DNA of 61,063 nt from a virus, in the IMG/VR virus record IMGVR_UViG_3300005264_000029, positions 64,001 to 125,063 of that record, one strand, 5' to 3'. The notes under the pieces are model-generated. The model made no database searches and had not been told where the DNA came from. It saw only the letters and a program-made list of their open reading frames with translations. A program made the translations under genes and the position numbers. Positions 15,251 to 22,690 of the stretch are shown here, piece after piece (positions within the stretch are counted from its first letter, which is position 1; each line of letters opens with the position of its first letter).

Positions 15251-15420
15251 AATATTGTAGAAATAAATTTTAATTAAAATAGTAATAATTATTACATATA
15301 AAATTAGATTTGGCCGTACAGACCATTGTTTTCTTTTTTGTAATAACCATTTTTTTATTAGTGCGCACCATGGCGACTTGAATCATCTAAAGACCTCGTA
15401 AGATCTATAGGGATCATGTT
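15251..15420. other. leader region between tRNA-Ser and tRNA-Asn
   Basis: No gene over 30 codons. A 26-codon frame (MVITKKKTMVCT...) is open on the minus strand but unconvincing. The palindrome GTGCGCAC lies at 15361-15368, and AGATC/GGTCT can pair around 15390-15406. It is the transcribed leader after the promoter at 15421-15457; a structured RNA is possible but not shown. Confidence 0.35.
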
Positions 15421-15457
15421 ATATATAGTATAGACTTAATTGTTTATAAACCTTTCG
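15421..15457 (-). promoter_or_regulatory. second tRNA-operon promoter
   Basis: CGAAAGGTTTATAAACAATT then AAGTCTATACTATAT on the minus strand, TATA box at 15443-15450. Nearly identical to the promoter at 12671-12710. It would drive tRNA-Asn, the HNH genes and the tRNAs down to the release factor. Confidence 0.72.
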
Positions 15458-15466
15458 TTTTTTAAC

Positions 15467-15549
15467 GTTATGCACCGGATTTGAACCGATGTGTCCAAAG
15501 GACATTGGTTAGCAACCAATTGCAATTGACCTGACTCTGCTAGCATAAC
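15467..15549 (-). tRNA. tRNA-Ser (GCU)
   Basis: Acceptor GTTATGC/GCATAAC is perfect. Anticodon stem ATTGG/CCAAT with loop TTGCTAA gives GCT. A class II variable hairpin, GTCC TTT GGAC, is present. T loop TTCAAAT. Confidence 0.88.
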
Positions 15550-15554
15550 AATAT

Positions 15555-15634
15555 ATACGCACCAGGATTTGAACCTGGGAACATTTAAGATACGGCTCTA
15601 AACCGCACGCTGTTGACCACTTAGCTATGCGTAT
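15555..15634 (-). tRNA. tRNA-Leu (UAG)
   Basis: Acceptor ATACGCA/TGCGTAT is perfect. D stem GCT/AGC with a GG-containing loop. Anticodon stem TGCGG/CCGTA with loop TTTAGAG gives TAG (reads CUA). The variable arm is extended but poorly paired. T arm CCAGG TTCAAAT CCTGG. Confidence 0.82.
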
Positions 15635-15640
15635 TAAAAT

Positions 15641-15721
15641 ATCAGGAGCCAGATTCTAACTGGCGATGCTATAAAGCATGGATCTTAAGTCCATTGGATT
15701 CATACACTCTCCCATCCTGAT
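15641..15721 (-). tRNA. tRNA-Leu (UAA)
   Basis: Acceptor ATCAGGA/TCCTGAT is perfect. Anticodon stem ATGGA/TCCAT with loop CTTAAGA gives TAA (reads UUA). Class II variable arm with a GC/GC stem. T arm GCCAG TTAGAAT CTGGC. Confidence 0.86.
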
Positions 15722-15738
15722 CTTATATAATTTGAAAC

Positions 15739-15819
15739 GCTACAAGTGCGACTCGAACACACATATCTAAAAGAAACCTATTTTCAAGACAGGCGGACAA
15801 CCAATTGTCCAATTGTAGC
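15739..15819 (-). tRNA. tRNA-Ser (UGA)
   Basis: Acceptor GCTACAA/TTGTAGC and D stem GGAC/GTCC are perfect. Anticodon stem CCTGT/ATAGG with loop CTTGAAA gives TGA, reading UCN codons; it is not a stop-codon suppressor. Long variable region; T arm GTGTG TTCGAGT CGCAC. Confidence 0.85.
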
Positions 15820-15850
15820 ATAAGCTTAGAAAATTATAAGGATGATAATG

Positions 15851-15889
15851 ATAATAAACTCAAAGAATTACAGGAACTGAGATTATTAT
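15851..15889 (-). ncRNA. leader hairpin of the third tRNA operon
   Basis: ATAATAA-T-CTCA pairs with TGAG-T-TTATTAT (11 bp and one mismatch) around a 15-base loop, directly between the promoter and tRNA-Ser. The tRNA operon at 12.6 kb also has a structured RNA in its leader. The role is unknown; tRNA processing or a guide RNA is possible. Confidence 0.4.
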
Positions 15890-15894
15890 TTTGA

Positions 15895-15932
15895 TACATA
15901 ATATAGTATAGAGTTAATACTTTATAAGTCTA
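15895..15932 (-). promoter_or_regulatory. third tRNA-operon promoter
   Basis: GACTTATAAAGTATTAACTC then TATACTATATTATG on the minus strand. It shares the CTATACTATAT element with the other tRNA promoters. It overlaps the stop end of the 15930-16151 gene and drives tRNAs 15819 to 15467. Confidence 0.68.
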
Positions 15933-16151
15933 TCTAATAACAAATCCTGTAGGAATTCTTTTGTTTCTCGATTTTAAAAATTTGATTCTGTTCTTCTCAG
16001 GCAATGCTCTAAACCCATCTCTATAATTTGTCCACTCATCATATAGAATTCTTTCTTCAAATAGATCTAATTCTTCTCTTAATGCAAATGGTAATCTCTC
16101 ATTATAATCTGGAGAGTATCTTCCTGATTTTCGTTGCGATCTCTTTCTCAT
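15930..16151 (-). CDS. small basic protein, unknown
   Basis: Predicted 73 residues, Arg/Lys/Glu-rich (MRKRSQRKSGRYSPDYNERL...). Likely nucleic-acid binding by charge, but no family recognised. A weak TATA-like CCTTATATATTC lies upstream. Confidence 0.55.
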   Translation of the reverse strand: MRKRSQRKSGRYSPDYNERLPFALREELDLFEERILYDEWTNYRDGFRALPEKNRIKFLKSRNKRIPTGFVIR

Positions 16152-16200
16152 ATTTAATATTGATTTTTAGAATATATAAGGTTATTGAATAAGTTTTATA

Positions 16201-16389
16201 TTTGGGTGTCCACAAAACCAACTCTCGCAAACGTGTGTGGACACCCAAAAGATTTAAGACGTACTTGCCGCCAAGCAAATGTGCGCCAATATTTTATTAG
16301 TCTCCCAGTGAGGTTACATTTTTGTTAAAGAATATATAAGTTTACGAAATTAATCATATCTTATATATTTAGTTTAACTGGGTGTAACC
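16201..16389 (-). ncRNA. candidate omega RNA of the TnpB element
   Basis: It overlaps the last codons of tnpB and extends past the stop, where omega RNAs lie. On the minus strand GGTTAC then CCCAGT (within 16376-16389) are followed by GTAACC then ACTGGG (within 16304-16317). The pairing order A-B-A'-B' defines a pseudoknot, as reported in TnpB guide RNAs. Further on is a strong 13-bp stem (TTTGGGTGTCCAC at 16201-16213 with its complement at 16237-16249). There is no reading frame here. The guide would lie at the far (16.2 kb) end. Confidence 0.6.
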
Positions 16390-17629
16390 ATCGATTACAT
16401 AAGTAATCTACCCCTATCCCATTACATAATGTATTAATATTAAATTTTGGGATTACTTTTCTAATTATATTATACGAACCATTTGTGTCTGCGTTAATCT
16501 TGATGTTATTTTTAGACCTATACATTCCTCGTTTAATTCGTTTACCACTAAATCCATATTTAGTTTTAGGTGAGTGTTTATCTGGAAGTGTATCGTTATC
16601 TATAAATGAACATTTAGATGTGTAACTCTCGTTAGTTATTGATAATTTAATATTATGGTTCTCAAGCTTATACTCTAATTTCTTCATAAGCTGACCTAAC
16701 GAAATGTTTACGAAATTCTGATTGTTTCTTTTACCAATATTAATATTAGTAAGTGATTTACTTACATCACCAACGATTACTTTGGAGATATTATTCTCCA
16801 CGCACTTATTAGTAATTAGTCTACTTGTTTTATGTAGTAAATCATTCATTTGTTTATTACGTTTATCTGTAATCCTTTGTAATCTTTTACTCCAATGTCT
16901 ATCGTTTCTCTTTTTTAATATTGTTTTAGCTTTAGACATTTGTTTATTGTAAAATTGGTTTACCGACTTTAAAGCTTTACCATTAATATTGAAAGGTGTA
17001 ATTGTATTACTTGTACATGCAGCAATATTATTCAATCCTAAATCAATACCTAAAACATTATCATTCTTTTCAATTTGTTTATATTCTACTTCATCTTCAT
17101 ATACAAATACAGCTTCAAAATAATCATATCTTGGTATCACTTCAATTTGTTTAATTCTTCTATTCCTAATTTGTTTAGGGATATTAATAAGTAATCCTTT
17201 TTCTAATTGTGCTTGAGTATCCTTAATTTGAAACCTCTGGTAATCATATATTAAATTATGATGTATTACATCTTCTTTCAAATACTTAGGAGGTTCTGGT
17301 TTATTTAAGTATTTCTCAGGATGAATTTTCCAATCCTTTATAGCTTTATAGAATGATATCCAATTAGTATCTAGTTGTTTAATGATTTTCTGAGATACTC
17401 CAGCTTTAAGTAATTCAAAATTAATAGTGTTATCTAAGTTCTTCCTTTCCTTGATACTTGAATATAATGAATCGTAGCCTAAATGAGAACTTGTATATCT
17501 ATGATATTGTTTAATTAAATAATTTGCTTGATTATACAAATTCTTAGATATTGAAGTTAAATAGTATAATCTAGAAATATTAATTTTTGATAAATTCCTA
17601 ATTTTTACTTTAAAACTTCTGTTACTCAT
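16361..17629 (-). CDS. tnpB: TnpB-type RNA-guided nuclease (IS1341-like)
   Basis: The 422-residue protein has an OrfB N-terminal domain and RuvC pieces: GIDLGLNN (motif I), VIVGDVSKSL, NESYTSKCS, and NADTNGSYNII (motif III, Asp). The usual motif II Glu position reads GDV, while a Glu occurs in NESYTSK. That fits the TnpB variants with a relocated catalytic Glu. The zinc finger is degraded: only one Cys remains in TSKCSF and the second pair is replaced (RGMYRSKNN), so finger function is doubtful. No TnpA transposase is near. TATA box TATTTATAAACAACTAAG lies upstream at about 17640-17665. Confidence 0.85.
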   Translation of the reverse strand: MSNRSFKVKIRNLSKINISRLYYLTSISKNLYNQANYLIKQYHRYTSSHLGYDSLYSSIKERKNLDNTINFELLKAGVSQKIIKQLDTNWISFYKAIKDWKIHPEKYLNKPEPPKYLKEDVIHHNLIYDYQRFQIKDTQAQLEKGLLINIPKQIRNRRIKQIEVIPRYDYFEAVFVYEDEVEYKQIEKNDNVLGIDLGLNNIAACTSNTITPFNINGKALKSVNQFYNKQMSKAKTILKKRNDRHWSKRLQRITDKRNKQMNDLLHKTSRLITNKCVENNISKVIVGDVSKSLTNINIGKRNNQNFVNISLGQLMKKLEYKLENHNIKLSITNESYTSKCSFIDNDTLPDKHSPKTKYGFSGKRIKRGMYRSKNNIKINADTNGSYNIIRKVIPKFNINTLCNGIGVDYLCNRWLHPVKLNI

Positions 17630-17685
17630 TTTCTATAATATTATAAATACTTAGTTGTTTATAAATATATGTTTATCACTTAATT

Positions 17686-17791
17686 GAAAAGTACTGGACT
17701 TGAACCAATATACAATTTACATGAAACCTCAAATCAACCTTTGGTCGCATGGGACTAAGGATTACAGGCAATTCCATTATGCGAACTTTTC
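17686..17791 (-). tRNA. tRNA gene with insertion, isotype unresolved
   Basis: Acceptor GAAAAGT/ACTTTTC (7 bp), D arm GCA TAATGGAAT TGC, and T arm ATTGG TTCAAGT CCAGT are clear. Between D and T arms lie 58 bases, against about 22 in a class I tRNA, so an intron of about 35 bases (or a class II arm plus intron) is likely. An internal stem, CATGxGACC/GGTTxCATG, may be part of it. CTGTAAT would give a Tyr anticodon, but no register pairs well. Phe and Tyr are the amino acids not otherwise covered here. Confidence 0.6.
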
Positions 17792-17795
17792 ATTA

Positions 17796-17839
17796 TACAT
17801 CCTACAGATTGAAACACAACTAACGAACTGTAGGATGTA
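17796..17839 (-). ncRNA. 12-bp hairpin between two tRNA-like genes
   Basis: TACATCCTACAG and CTGTAGGATGTA pair perfectly around a 20-base loop that contains GTTTCAATC. The length is close to the 12-bp coaxial acceptor-plus-T helix of a tRNA, so a tRNA-minihelix mimic or processing signal is conceivable. A terminator is less likely, because no U-tract follows. Confidence 0.45.
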
Positions 17840-17841
17840 AT

Positions 17842-17944
17842 TGTCTTGCCAAGGATTTGCACCTTGGAATGTCGAACAACGAGGGTCTTCCATCGACAAA
17901 CTCCCTCAGCTTTGTGCTGCGTTTACCTTTTCCGCCACAAGACA
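17842..17944 (-). tRNA. class II tRNA-like gene, isotype unresolved
   Basis: Acceptor TGTCTTG/CAAGACA (7 bp), positions 8-9 TG, D arm GCG GAAAAGGTAAA CGC (like tRNA-Leu), and T arm CCAAGG TGCAAAT CCTTGG. The middle is too long. GAGGG/CCCTC pairs around 17 bases, followed by a variable-arm-like TGT TCG ACA. Alternatively, ACAAA/TTTGT closes a 10-base loop containing CTGAGGG (Leu GAG). An intron or an unusual enlarged loop is implied. It starts right at the expected transcription start of the promoter at 17948. A 41-codon frame also spans it, but the tRNA features explain the sequence better. Confidence 0.5.
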
Positions 17945-17947
17945 TTA

Positions 17948-17992
17948 TATAGTATATAAAATATATACTTAAGAGTTTATAAATATATTGCT
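17948..17992 (-). promoter_or_regulatory. promoter of the two-gene tRNA-like unit
   Basis: TATTTATAAACTCTTAAGTA then TATATTTTATATACTATATA on the minus strand; TATA box at 17976-17983, just after the stop of the gene upstream. Confidence 0.65.
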
Positions 17993-18294
17993 TATCTATC
18001 TTTTAAATTTTCTGATAGTTCATTTATAGATTTCTTTAATCTTCTATGTAATTCAGATGTTATCATAAGGCTTCCAGAAGTTAATATTAATGCTATAATA
18101 TTCATCATCATTATTACTTTATCATCTTGCACGTATGCGACTATAGATGTTATAAGTAGTACACATAATAAAATATAAAACAGTTTATGATTTTTTATAA
18201 TGTCAATATAAATGTTCTCTCCTTCCTTTAGAACCTTAGGTTTCTCTAACTCTATATACTCTACTCCTTGTTGGTTTATTTTATTTTCTTTCAT
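17992..18294 (-). CDS. two-helix membrane protein with coiled tail
   Basis: Predicted 100 residues. Soluble N-terminus, two membrane segments (about residues 36-51 and 57-77) and a charged helical C-terminus (ELHRRLKKSINELSENLKD). Function unknown. Confidence 0.55.
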   Translation of the reverse strand: MKENKINQQGVEYIELEKPKVLKEGENIYIDIIKNHKLFYILLCVLLITSIVAYVQDDKVIMMMNIIALILTSGSLMITSELHRRLKKSINELSENLKDR

Positions 18295-18331
18295 TTTTTT
18301 TTAATCATAAGTGTTTTTATTATCTTTCATA

Positions 18332-18595
18332 TTATATATTTTTTAGTAATTTATTACAATGTAAATCAACATAATCTATATAAACATGATCACTATAATT
18401 CAGTGTTGATTTATATTGTAACAAGCATTTTGTATTGTAAACTTCTAATCTTTTTGATTCATTATATTCATACCACGCATCGTGTATTATATAATTAGTA
18501 TAATTGAAATTTTTAGCATCGTCAATAATATATGCAGTAGTAACTAAAACTATTAATAATGCCAACATCATAAATGTGAATTTACTATCTTTCAT
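18332..18595 (-). CDS. membrane-anchored protein, unknown
   Basis: Predicted 87 residues: signal-anchor (FMMLALLIVLVTTAYII) then an outer domain with sequons and two cysteines. Same plan as the 3209-3523 and 33893-34432 products. Confidence 0.55.
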   Translation of the reverse strand: MKDSKFTFMMLALLIVLVTTAYIIDDAKNFNYTNYIIHDAWYEYNESKRLEVYNTKCLLQYKSTLNYSDHVYIDYVDLHCNKLLKNI

Positions 18596-18601
18596 TTTTA
18601 A

Positions 18602-18868
18602 TTATATATTTAACCAATGTTCAAATTTTTTATAACACTTTTTACATAAATCAAATTGTCTATTTTTAGTATTTGCTTCTTGTGAAGATAATTTATCTTT
18701 TAAAATCCTAGCTTTATATCCACCACATTTATTTACAATATTACTCCAATGTTTATTTCTTCTTTTAGAATAAGCTCTATTTCCCCTTCCCTTTCCTATG
18801 TAAAATACTGAATCAGTATCATTACGTATATGAGCATATACATAATAATCATTATTTTCTACTTCCAT
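18602..18868 (-). CDS. GIY-YIG endonuclease
   Basis: The 88-residue protein has the GIY-YIG core: YYVYAHIRND, then FYIGKGRGNRAYSKRRNKHW. A C-terminal Cys pair (CKKC) follows. Only the catalytic module is present, so DNA targeting must rely on the short tail. It has its own promoter upstream (CATTTATAAACACTTAACTA on the minus strand). Likely a free-standing homing endonuclease beside the intein-bearing helicase. Confidence 0.82.
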   Translation of the reverse strand: MEVENNDYYVYAHIRNDTDSVFYIGKGRGNRAYSKRRNKHWSNIVNKCGGYKARILKDKLSSQEANTKNRQFDLCKKCYKKFEHWLNI

Positions 18869-18906
18869 AAATGATATTAATAGTTAAGTGTTTATAAATG
18901 TATCGT

Positions 18907-20523
18907 TCATCCTACGATTCTCTCAGTATACTTTTTAGCTATCTTCATAATACGTTCACGTTTATCAAGGAAATACTTTTCTTCAAAGGTATCCTGCACT
19001 GTTATGTAGTATACCTTGGAATCATGATCCTTCTTTCTGAGGCTACGGCCGAGCCGCTGTAGGAATTGTCGCTCCGTACTGTTCTGGGCCATAATTATCG
19101 AGCAGTCTATTGCGGGAACATTGAAGCCCTCGTCCAAAATTAGACTCGCCAAAACGACCTCCAGAGCACCGGATTCAAAATCACGTAAGATCTCGGACTG
19201 CTTTGCTGAAGAAATATCGGAATTCATTATATCACATTTAACATCGTCTTCTTGTAGTTCCCAATACAGATCACGAGACATAGCATTTAATTGATTGAAC
19301 ACTAATATCTTTGATCCTTTATTTTCTGCAATGATTCCTCTAGCTACTACAGATTTCTGGGAGTAATTAGATATTAATTTCTTCCTGTCCTGCATTAACT
19401 TAAGTACTGCAGCATGTGCTGGGTTACTTCCTTTTAACTTAGATAAATCCATTCCACCAAGTGAATGAATTGCGGCTGTTAATCTCTGAGACATATTTTC
19501 ATATTGATCTCTTGTCTCTTCATCCATAATAATACTTATATGATAAAACTCGAACTGATTAAGTATTCCATCATTGAGAGCCTCTTCAATATCATAAACA
19601 AATATATTATAATCAAAACAGGCTTTAATTTTTATATGATTCCTATCTTGTCTTTCAAGAGTTGCAGTAAGTCCAATCTTATATGGTTTATCTATTGAAA
19701 TCAATTTCATATAATTAGCTGTTCCATAATTGTGAAGTTCATCATATATAATACAATCAAAAGAATCTATGATACCTGAATCGACTAGATTTTTCATAGA
19801 TTGAATACTTACCATGGTAATCTGAGAAAACTCTCTAGTAAACCCATTATACAATCCAATCTTATCTATTCCAATACCGAACTTATATAAATCCTCAAGC
19901 CACGCTTGTTCTAGTATAACATTCTTTGGTCCAACAATTAATATCTTCATATGTGGATCTTTTTCAATTAGTTTCTTAATAACATAAATTGCGAATGCTG
20001 TCTTCCCTGAATTTGAAACTATGATACTGTTTGCTATAAAATTATGATTGTCATGTACATTAACAATATCGTATGTTTTCTGTTTACCCTTTGGTGTTAT
20101 TGATTTTACTTGTGAAGCATTAATTAATAAGTTATCTTTATAGACTCTTATGATTTGACCAACTTCTAAATCTTTAGTCTTTGTGTATTCTCTTATTTGA
20201 TTTAGGAATGGATGATCTTCTGTAGCTTTTACTTTCATACCATTATTAAGTTCAACTTCATATACTTCAGCAATCTTAGAAAATACTGCACCATCAGATT
20301 CTTTATATTCAAATTTCATCGATTTGATATTAAACGATAAGACTTCTATTCCTTTATTACCCACAAAATCTTTTATAGGTCTAACACCATATTTTTTAGT
20401 ATGAATTAATGTATCACCTGTTAAACAACCTGTCGCAACATTATAGATAGATCTAGGATTATCTTTAAAAAATTCATATGCTCTTGCTTGCCATCCACGT
20501 AATTTTATTTCAAACTCATTCAT
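18907..20523 (-). CDS. SF2 helicase with mini-intein in the P-loop
   Basis: The host protein is about 399 residues. Its motifs are Q-like GWQARAYEFF, Walker A (VATG + SGKTAF after splicing), DELHN (motif II, DExH), TATLE (III) and QRLGRSLRKK (VI). It resembles viral/phage UvsW-like helicases that remodel recombination and replication forks. The intein spans residues 33-171 (20427-20011), begins CLTGDTLIHT and ends HDNHNFIANSIIVSN; the +1 residue is Ser. At 139 residues it has no endonuclease domain (a mini-intein). Insertion inside the GxGKT loop makes activity wholly dependent on splicing. Confidence 0.9.
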   Translation of the reverse strand: MNEFEIKLRGWQARAYEFFKDNPRSIYNVATGCLTGDTLIHTKKYGVRPIKDFVGNKGIEVLSFNIKSMKFEYKESDGAVFSKIAEVYEVELNNGMKVKATEDHPFLNQIREYTKTKDLEVGQIIRVYKDNLLINASQVKSITPKGKQKTYDIVNVHDNHNFIANSIIVSNSGKTAFAIYVIKKLIEKDPHMKILIVGPKNVILEQAWLEDLYKFGIGIDKIGLYNGFTREFSQITMVSIQSMKNLVDSGIIDSFDCIIYDELHNYGTANYMKLISIDKPYKIGLTATLERQDRNHIKIKACFDYNIFVYDIEEALNDGILNQFEFYHISIIMDEETRDQYENMSQRLTAAIHSLGGMDLSKLKGSNPAHAAVLKLMQDRKKLISNYSQKSVVARGIIAENKGSKILVFNQLNAMSRDLYWELQEDDVKCDIMNSDISSAKQSEILRDFESGALEVVLASLILDEGFNVPAIDCSIIMAQNSTERQFLQRLGRSLRKKDHDSKVYYITVQDTFEEKYFLDKRERIMKIAKKYTERIVG

Positions 20524-20833
20524 TTTTTAATATTTTTTCAAATTGTATTTCTATATACGATTCTACATTTTTACTAAACAATCTAAAACCTGATTCATAT
20601 TTAACTGCTACACGACAAATATTTTCTATTTTATATCCAAACAACATTTCAATTATGTCATGGTCGTAAAGATATATAGAAATATTGTTATCGGTTTCTG
20701 CAACCAATTTAAATAATCCTACAGGATTGGTACATTCAAAATATGTAAATTCCTTAGCCTTCACATCTTTAAGAATCCTTTCTTTCAATTCTTTCATATA
20801 TATCTTCTTTTTAATATTCCTATAATACCCCAT
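20516..20833 (-). CDS. protein upstream of the helicase, unknown
   Basis: Predicted 105 residues, or 93 if the internal ATG (MKELKERILKDV) is the start. Mixed alpha/beta; overlaps the helicase start by eight bases. No family recognised. Confidence 0.55.
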   Translation of the reverse strand: MGYYRNIKKKIYMKELKERILKDVKAKEFTYFECTNPVGLFKLVAETDNNISIYLYDHDIIEMLFGYKIENICRVAVKYESGFRLFSKNVESYIEIQFEKILKNE

Positions 20834-21015
20834 TATCCTTTCACTCTGCTATCACTTCGTTTAAAACTCGAAGCAATATTCTCGATTTCACCTATGGTTA
20901 AGGACATTTTCTTAATTTGTATTTGTTTAATCTTATATCTAATTACCTTTCTTACAACTAAGAACATAATTATCTTATATACCATGTACCACATCATATA
21001 AACTTCGAAGTTCAT
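20833..21015 (-). CDS. small membrane-associated basic protein
   Basis: Predicted 60 residues; one hydrophobic segment, then a Lys-rich helix. It overlaps both neighbours by one to four bases in a coupled run. Confidence 0.5.
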   Translation of the reverse strand: MNFEVYMMWYMVYKIIMFLVVRKVIRYKIKQIQIKKMSLTIGEIENIASSFKRSDSRVKG

Positions 21016-21368
21016 AATTTAAACCACCTCAGAAAATTAACTATAAAATTATGATTATTTGGATTGTATAGATCAAACTCTTTATCCATATCAAATACTT
21101 TACCATTATCTGAATTTTCAGTATACATTAATAATGTTTCATAATTATAATTCTCAAATGTTACTATATCACCGGTTCGACATTCAAATATTATCTTACC
21201 CTTTCTATATGATGGTGCTACCTTAATACCACTAGGTGATCCAGGATTTATCCAACACCTTGTATCCTCAGGTAGATTCTTAAAAGTAAACATAAGATCT
21301 TTTATGTCTTCTTTTACCTCACTAAACTCAGCATCCCTTATATCTTTCTTATTAATTATTTTTGACAT
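21012..21368 (-). CDS. soluble protein, unknown
   Basis: Predicted 118 residues; a beta-rich middle (IKVAPSYRKGKIIFECRTGD) and many acidic residues. No family recognised. Coupled to the genes on both sides. Confidence 0.55.
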   Translation of the reverse strand: MSKIINKKDIRDAEFSEVKEDIKDLMFTFKNLPEDTRCWINPGSPSGIKVAPSYRKGKIIFECRTGDIVTFENYNYETLLMYTENSDNGKVFDMDKEFDLYNPNNHNFIVNFLRWFKL

Positions 21369-21511
21369 TTATCATCTGCAAATTGTAAAGCTTTTCGTAA
21401 CTCTCTTCTTTTTAATTCCTCAAGACTTTCTTCAAACAACATTTTAAGTTCTTCATCATCAGCCTTTCCTAACATTCTTTTAAGTCTATTTTTCTTTTCT
21501 AATTCCATCAT
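21356..21511 (-). CDS. small charged helical protein
   Basis: Predicted 51 residues, almost all Lys/Glu/Leu helix (LKRMLGKADDEELKMLFEES). It overlaps the next gene by 13 bases and the previous one by the ATGATG start. Function unknown. Confidence 0.5.
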   Translation of the reverse strand: MMELEKKNRLKRMLGKADDEELKMLFEESLEELKRRELRKALQFADDKCQK

Positions 21512-21672
21512 CTTTCTAGATTTCTAAATCGTTCTTTTAAACATTGATTACATGCAGATGTTTCTCCTCTATACCCTTCTCTATTACATTTACACATAGA
21601 AAATGTATGTATACCGGGTTTATTATTCCAATCAATTTCCCAAAGTAATCTATTCATCTCTTCTCTATTCAT
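21508..21672 (-). CDS. small zinc-binding-type protein
   Basis: Predicted 54 residues with C-x-C and C-x2-C pairs (CKCNREG ... CNQCLKERF) that could hold one zinc. ATGA overlap with the gene upstream. No family recognised. Confidence 0.5.
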   Translation of the reverse strand: MNREEMNRLLWEIDWNNKPGIHTFSMCKCNREGYRGETSACNQCLKERFRNLER

Positions 21673-22046
21673 TCTACAAATACCTCAGAACTATCAGATA
21701 TTAATTTGATTCCTTTAATTGCCGAAATCGGAATAATATTATGATAATATAAATTAGATTTTTCATTATGTATTGTAAGAGTTACAAACTTTCCTTGAAT
21801 TTCTTTAATAACACCTTTAGTAATTGTTGGAACATGATAACATATCTTATAGCTTCCTTTAGCTTTACTATAATTAATATATGTTATATATTTTTTATTA
21901 ATCATCATTTCATCATGTTCTTGTTTAACACAATAAAAATCATCTACCTTTTCATATCCGTCAACAATCATAACATATGTTTTTGAAAAATTAATAACAC
22001 ATTCCTTATTCAATTGGTTATTTAATATTCTACTATTACTACTCAA
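21669..22046 (-). CDS. beta-rich protein, unknown
   Basis: Predicted 125 residues; the second half (GVIKEIQGKFVTLTIHNEK) looks like a small beta barrel. No family recognised. Confidence 0.55.
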   Translation of the reverse strand: MSSNSRILNNQLNKECVINFSKTYVMIVDGYEKVDDFYCVKQEHDEMMINKKYITYINYSKAKGSYKICYHVPTITKGVIKEIQGKFVTLTIHNEKSNLYYHNIIPISAIKGIKLISDSSEVFVE

Positions 22047-22314
22047 TTTTAATTAACTCCGATATATTTGTTTCCATTGCATAATTTATTCCAAACTTAG
22101 GTTGTATAAAAGATTCGGGGCACATAGATTCTAATGTTGAATCTGGCATTTTCTTATCAAATACATATACTTCCCTACCACATGTTATTGTTGTTTTATA
22201 GTTTTCGGGATCATTTACTTGTTCAATATAAAATCCTAAACTAACAAGAATTGCAATCATATATATAACAATCATTCCTTTTTGACCTTTAGATAATTCT
22301 TTGAATTTTTTCAT
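22039..22314 (-). CDS. membrane-anchored protein with two cysteines
   Basis: Predicted 91 residues: one membrane segment (MIVIYMIAILVSLGFYI) then an outer domain with Cys. Same architecture as several neighbours. Function unknown. Confidence 0.55.
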   Translation of the reverse strand: MKKFKELSKGQKGMIVIYMIAILVSLGFYIEQVNDPENYKTTITCGREVYVFDKKMPDSTLESMCPESFIQPKFGINYAMETNISELIKIE

Positions 22315-22559
22315 TGTCCTTCATACTCCCTAACAGTTTTCATATATACTTCTTGAAATCCTTGCATTAATTTATCATAGTTTAAACATGTTGTATTAAT
22401 ATTATAAGCACCACTTACAGGTTTCGATCGAGGTAAAATATTTATATCATGTAAATTTCTGGATAATATAAAAGCAACACATTCATTATGATCACCATAT
22501 GTTACAATATTTCTATTGTCTCCTACTTCTTTATATGTTTTAATTATATCTTCTATCAT
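22311..22559 (-). CDS. soluble protein, unknown
   Basis: Predicted 82 residues, start MIEDIIKTYKEVGDNRNIV. ATGA-coupled to both neighbours. No family recognised. Confidence 0.5.
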   Translation of the reverse strand: MIEDIIKTYKEVGDNRNIVTYGDHNECVAFILSRNLHDINILPRSKPVSGAYNINTTCLNYDKLMQGFQEVYMKTVREYEGQ

Positions 22560-22690
22560 TTTTCATTTACTTTATTTAATTTATTTAATCTTCTATCAAA
22601 ACATGATTGACATAATGTTCTTTTATAATAAATAATATTATCACAATTCTGACATTGTTTCATTTTTATCATTTTTGATCTTTTACTCAT
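22556..22690 (-). CDS. small zinc-ribbon-like protein
   Basis: Predicted 44 residues: basic N-terminus, then C-x2-C ... C-x2-C (CQNCDNIIYYKRTLCQSC) and a basic tail. Likely one zinc knuckle, possibly nucleic-acid binding. Confidence 0.55.
   Translation of the reverse strand: MSKRSKMIKMKQCQNCDNIIYYKRTLCQSCFDRRLNKLNKVNEK

Noticed and set aside
16361-17629. Complete IS605-type insertion sequence
   Set aside because: No TnpA gene and no matching left-end structure were found; only TnpB plus a 3' RNA-like region are present.
11008-17944. Stop-codon suppressor tRNA or recoded genetic code
   Set aside because: A private release factor made me look for anticodons TCA, CTA and TTA. None is supported by a proper stem. 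TAA, TGA and TAG all end genes whose lengths make sense, so a standard code is kept.
17842-17944. Leaderless 41-codon protein gene (MSCGGKGKRS...)
   Set aside because: The frame is open from the expected start, but the 7-bp acceptor, D arm and T arm coincide with it, and flanking genes are tRNAs. Retained as tRNA-like.
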